Origin: JBLHKE01 sp047619485
GTDB lineage: Bacteria > Verrucomicrobiota > Verrucomicrobiia > Verrucomicrobiales > DEV007
Reading direction: 5' to 3'
Assembly: GCA_047619485.1 (NCBI GenBank)
Contig: JBLHKE010000062.1
Span: 1 to 17,541 of the forward strand
Length of the DNA: 17,541 nucleotides
The notes under the pieces were generated by a model. That model was not told the DNA's origin, searched no databases, and saw only the letters and a list, made by a program, of their open reading frames with translations. Position numbers and translations under genes: made by a program. Positions 16,079 through 17,541 of this stretch are shown piece by piece (the stretch's first letter is position 1; the number at the start of each line of letters is the position of its first letter).

Positions 16079-17077
16079 TCATGACTGGTCGGCTAGTGCC
16101 TGCGCTTCGAGCGCCGCCCGGGCTGCGGTGAAGACTTGCGCGGTGGTGAGACCGCTTGCGGATGGCGAGCCGGAAATTTCGTCGAGGAAATCCTGAAGGT
16201 AACCGGTCGGGGTTTCGGTGAGGGCGGGAAGCTCCTGCGGGGCGGTGTCCTCATCGGTCACGACGGTGAGCGTGGGGCAGTCGTAGGCGGTTTCGGCCAT
16301 GCCCTTGGTGCCGTGGACGGTGATGCGCCAGTATTGGGGAAGGTCGAAGCCAAGCGTATCGGGTGCGAGGTAGGAGAGGTCGGCGAAACAGGAAGCGCCA
16401 TTCTCAAGCGTGGCGAGGAACTGGGCGCAGTCTTTGAAATGCGGGGTCTCGGTCGCCTTGGCGTTCCAAGCTCGGGCGACGAGAACGGATTTCCAGGGCG
16501 AGCCAGTGAGCCACGGGGCGAGATCGAAGAGATGGATCCCAATGTCGTTGATGGTGCCGCCGTGTTGACCGGGTTCGAAATACCAAGCGGCGCGGGAGCC
16601 GTAGCGCAGAGGATGTTGGCCGGCGGTGGTGATCGTGCAGACCTCGCCAAGCGTGCCGGCCTGAATCACACGTCGCAGCTGGCGCAGCGAACCGGCCTCG
16701 CGGAGATCGAGTTGGCAGCCGACGAAAAGTTTCTTTTCCCGGGCAAGGCGTTTGATCTCTGCAAGTTCGTCGAGGCTGGTGCACAGCGGCTTGTCGGAGA
16801 TGAGGTGTTTTCCGGCTTGCAGGGCAGCGATGGCGAGAGCCCCGCGGCGGGCGTAGGTATCGCCAATGGCGACGACGCCGCAGTCACTCTCCGCCAGCAT
16901 CGCTTCGAAGGAGTCGTGGGTGAGGGTGACCTCGCCTCCGGCTTTGAGGGTCTCGCGGGTGACGGGATCATTCTCCCAAGCGCCGACAATTTCGCAGTCG
17001 GAATGTTCCTTGGCGCGGGACCAGAGGGCGAAGATGTGAGGGTGGCGGAAGCCAGCGAAGGCGATGCGATGGGACAT
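16079..17077 (-). CDS. Gfo/Idh/MocA family oxidoreductase
   Basis: NAD(P)-dependent oxidoreductase of 332 residues, a normal family length. The ATG at 17077 lies 3 nt after the stop of the gene upstream, so the two are probably co-translated. The N-terminal Rossmann domain begins RIAFAGFRHPHIFALW, a variant without the standard GxGxxG. DKPL at 95-98 takes the place of the usual EKP block, and the preceding HLIS is typical. GGTINDIGIHLFDLAPWL at 173-190 carries the conserved D-x-G-x-H, with H182 as the likely catalytic histidine. The C-terminal part is the alpha/beta substrate domain (LATLENGASCFADLSYLAPD, HGTKGMAETAYDCP). The family oxidises or reduces sugars, inositols and related polyols. 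Substrate unknown. It probably forms a pair with the partial oxidoreductase upstream. Confidence 0.92.
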   Translation of the reverse strand: MSHRIAFAGFRHPHIFALWSRAKEHSDCEIVGAWENDPVTRETLKAGGEVTLTHDSFEAMLAESDCGVVAIGDTYARRGALAIAALQAGKHLISDKPLCTSLDELAEIKRLAREKKLFVGCQLDLREAGSLRQLRRVIQAGTLGEVCTITTAGQHPLRYGSRAAWYFEPGQHGGTINDIGIHLFDLAPWLTGSPWKSVLVARAWNAKATETPHFKDCAQFLATLENGASCFADLSYLAPDTLGFDLPQYWRITVHGTKGMAETAYDCPTLTVVTDEDTAPQELPALTETPTGYLQDFLDEISGSPSASGLTTAQVFTAARAALEAQALADQS

Positions 17078-17080
17078 TGG

Positions 17081-17541
17081 TTAATTTGAAACGGGCTGAG
17101 ATTTTCCGGTGCGGGAGGATTCGTAAATCGCTTCGACGATGGCCACGGCTCGACCGGCCTCGTGTCCGTCGATGATGCCGGTGCTTGAAGTGCCGGAGAT
17201 GGCCTGGCAGAAGCCTTCGATTTGACGGCGGTGTCCTTCGCAGGAGATGGCCAAGGGGTCGGAACTACCGCCTCCGACCTCGCCGCCGACGGTCCCGGTG
17301 CGGATGGTTTCGTCGTCCGGAGATTCGTCGGCGAACTTCCAAAAATCGATGCGATCATTGACGAGAATCGCGCTGCCCGCTTCGCCGGAGATCTCGAGTG
17401 AGAGATCGAGGCCAGGATAACACGAGGTGCTCGCCTCGATGGTGCCCAAGGCGCCATTTTGAAATTTCAAGCAGGCGGCGAGAGTGTCTTCGACCTCCAG
17501 GCCAGAGTGGGCGAGGGTCGCGGCGAAAGCCGCCGCTTCCG
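17081..17541 (-). CDS. Gfo/Idh/MocA family oxidoreductase, C-terminal part (start beyond right edge)
   Basis: The last 153 codons of a second oxidoreductase; the Rossmann domain and catalytic residues lie beyond the window. The frame is open to the edge, so the TTG at 17470 is internal, not a start. Visible marks are VEDTLAACLKFQNGALGTIE, ASTSCYPGLDLSLEISGEAG and SAILVNDRIDFWKF, the usual beta-sheet face of the C-terminal domain. The ending HRRQIEGFCQAISG then IIDGHEAGRAVAIVEAIYES is the standard final helices. A Gly-rich loop (GTVGGEVGGGSSDP) lies between. It ends with TAA at 17081, 3 nt before the next gene. Function as for the family, substrate unknown. Confidence 0.9.
   Translation of the reverse strand, partial: EAAAFAATLAHSGLEVEDTLAACLKFQNGALGTIEASTSCYPGLDLSLEISGEAGSAILVNDRIDFWKFADESPDDETIRTGTVGGEVGGGSSDPLAISCEGHRRQIEGFCQAISGTSSTGIIDGHEAGRAVAIVEAIYESSRTGKSQPVSN

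Noticed and set aside
16136..17089. 317-codon plus-strand frame over the oxidoreductase
   Set aside because: The minus-strand reading has clear Gfo/Idh/MocA motifs; the plus-strand reading is Gly-rich without domain signals.
1..17541. CRISPR arrays, tRNA or rRNA genes, insertion sequences, attachment sites
   Set aside because: I looked on both strands and saw no regular spacer-repeat pattern, no cloverleaf or rRNA-like sequence, and no transposase or integrase.

Overview
The window is GC-rich, densely coded DNA. Its families suggest a member of the Planctomycetota-Verrucomicrobiota group: PSCyt2/PSD1 (DUF1549/DUF1553) next to DUF1501 and a PPC-domain protein, a jelly-roll plus PQQ-propeller protein, a sodium:solute symporter with a large soluble insert, and paired Gfo/Idh/MocA oxidoreductases. 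No rRNA or tRNA gene is visible, so the phylum is an inference. None of the chosen start codons has a clear Shine-Dalgarno motif.

Region 1 (1-6874, minus strand) is a compact operon read right to left. It holds a PSCyt2/PSD1 cytochrome-like protein, a Tat-exported DUF1501 protein, a secreted PPC-domain protein, and a DgoD-like acid-sugar dehydratase that runs off the left edge. Spacings are 10 nt, 18 nt and a 4-nt GTGA overlap. Region 2 (6875-7022) is a short divergent promoter region with candidate promoters on both strands. Region 3 (7023-8264, plus) is a second, complete DgoD-like dehydratase, clearly a paralogue of the one at the left edge. Both copies have twin-arginine signals and both appear to lack about 20 residues of the usual barrel.

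Region 4 (8322-9678) is a decay zone. It contains a mannonate dehydratase (uxuA) remnant that has lost its N-terminus and is frameshifted, abutting head-to-head an N-terminally truncated and frameshifted TPR fragment, followed by about 300 bp with no convincing gene. Region 5 (9679-13553, plus) holds an intact L-lactate permease family transporter and a secreted jelly-roll/PQQ-propeller protein. Region 6 (13554-13884) is a 331-bp intergenic stretch with a triple 10-bp tandem repeat and a hairpin. Region 7 (13885-16068, plus) is a sodium:solute symporter. It converges after 10 bp with Region 8 (16079-17541, minus), two tightly spaced Gfo/Idh/MocA oxidoreductases, the upstream one cut by the right edge.

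Taken together this looks like a sugar-acid or carbohydrate utilisation locus: exported aldonate-type dehydratases, a carboxylate permease, a Na+ symporter and sugar-type oxidoreductases, with a uxuA route that has decayed. The most unusual element is the pairing of Tat-exported DgoD-like enzymes with the poorly understood PSCyt2/PSD1-DUF1501-PPC module. Substrates and the link between the two are inference.
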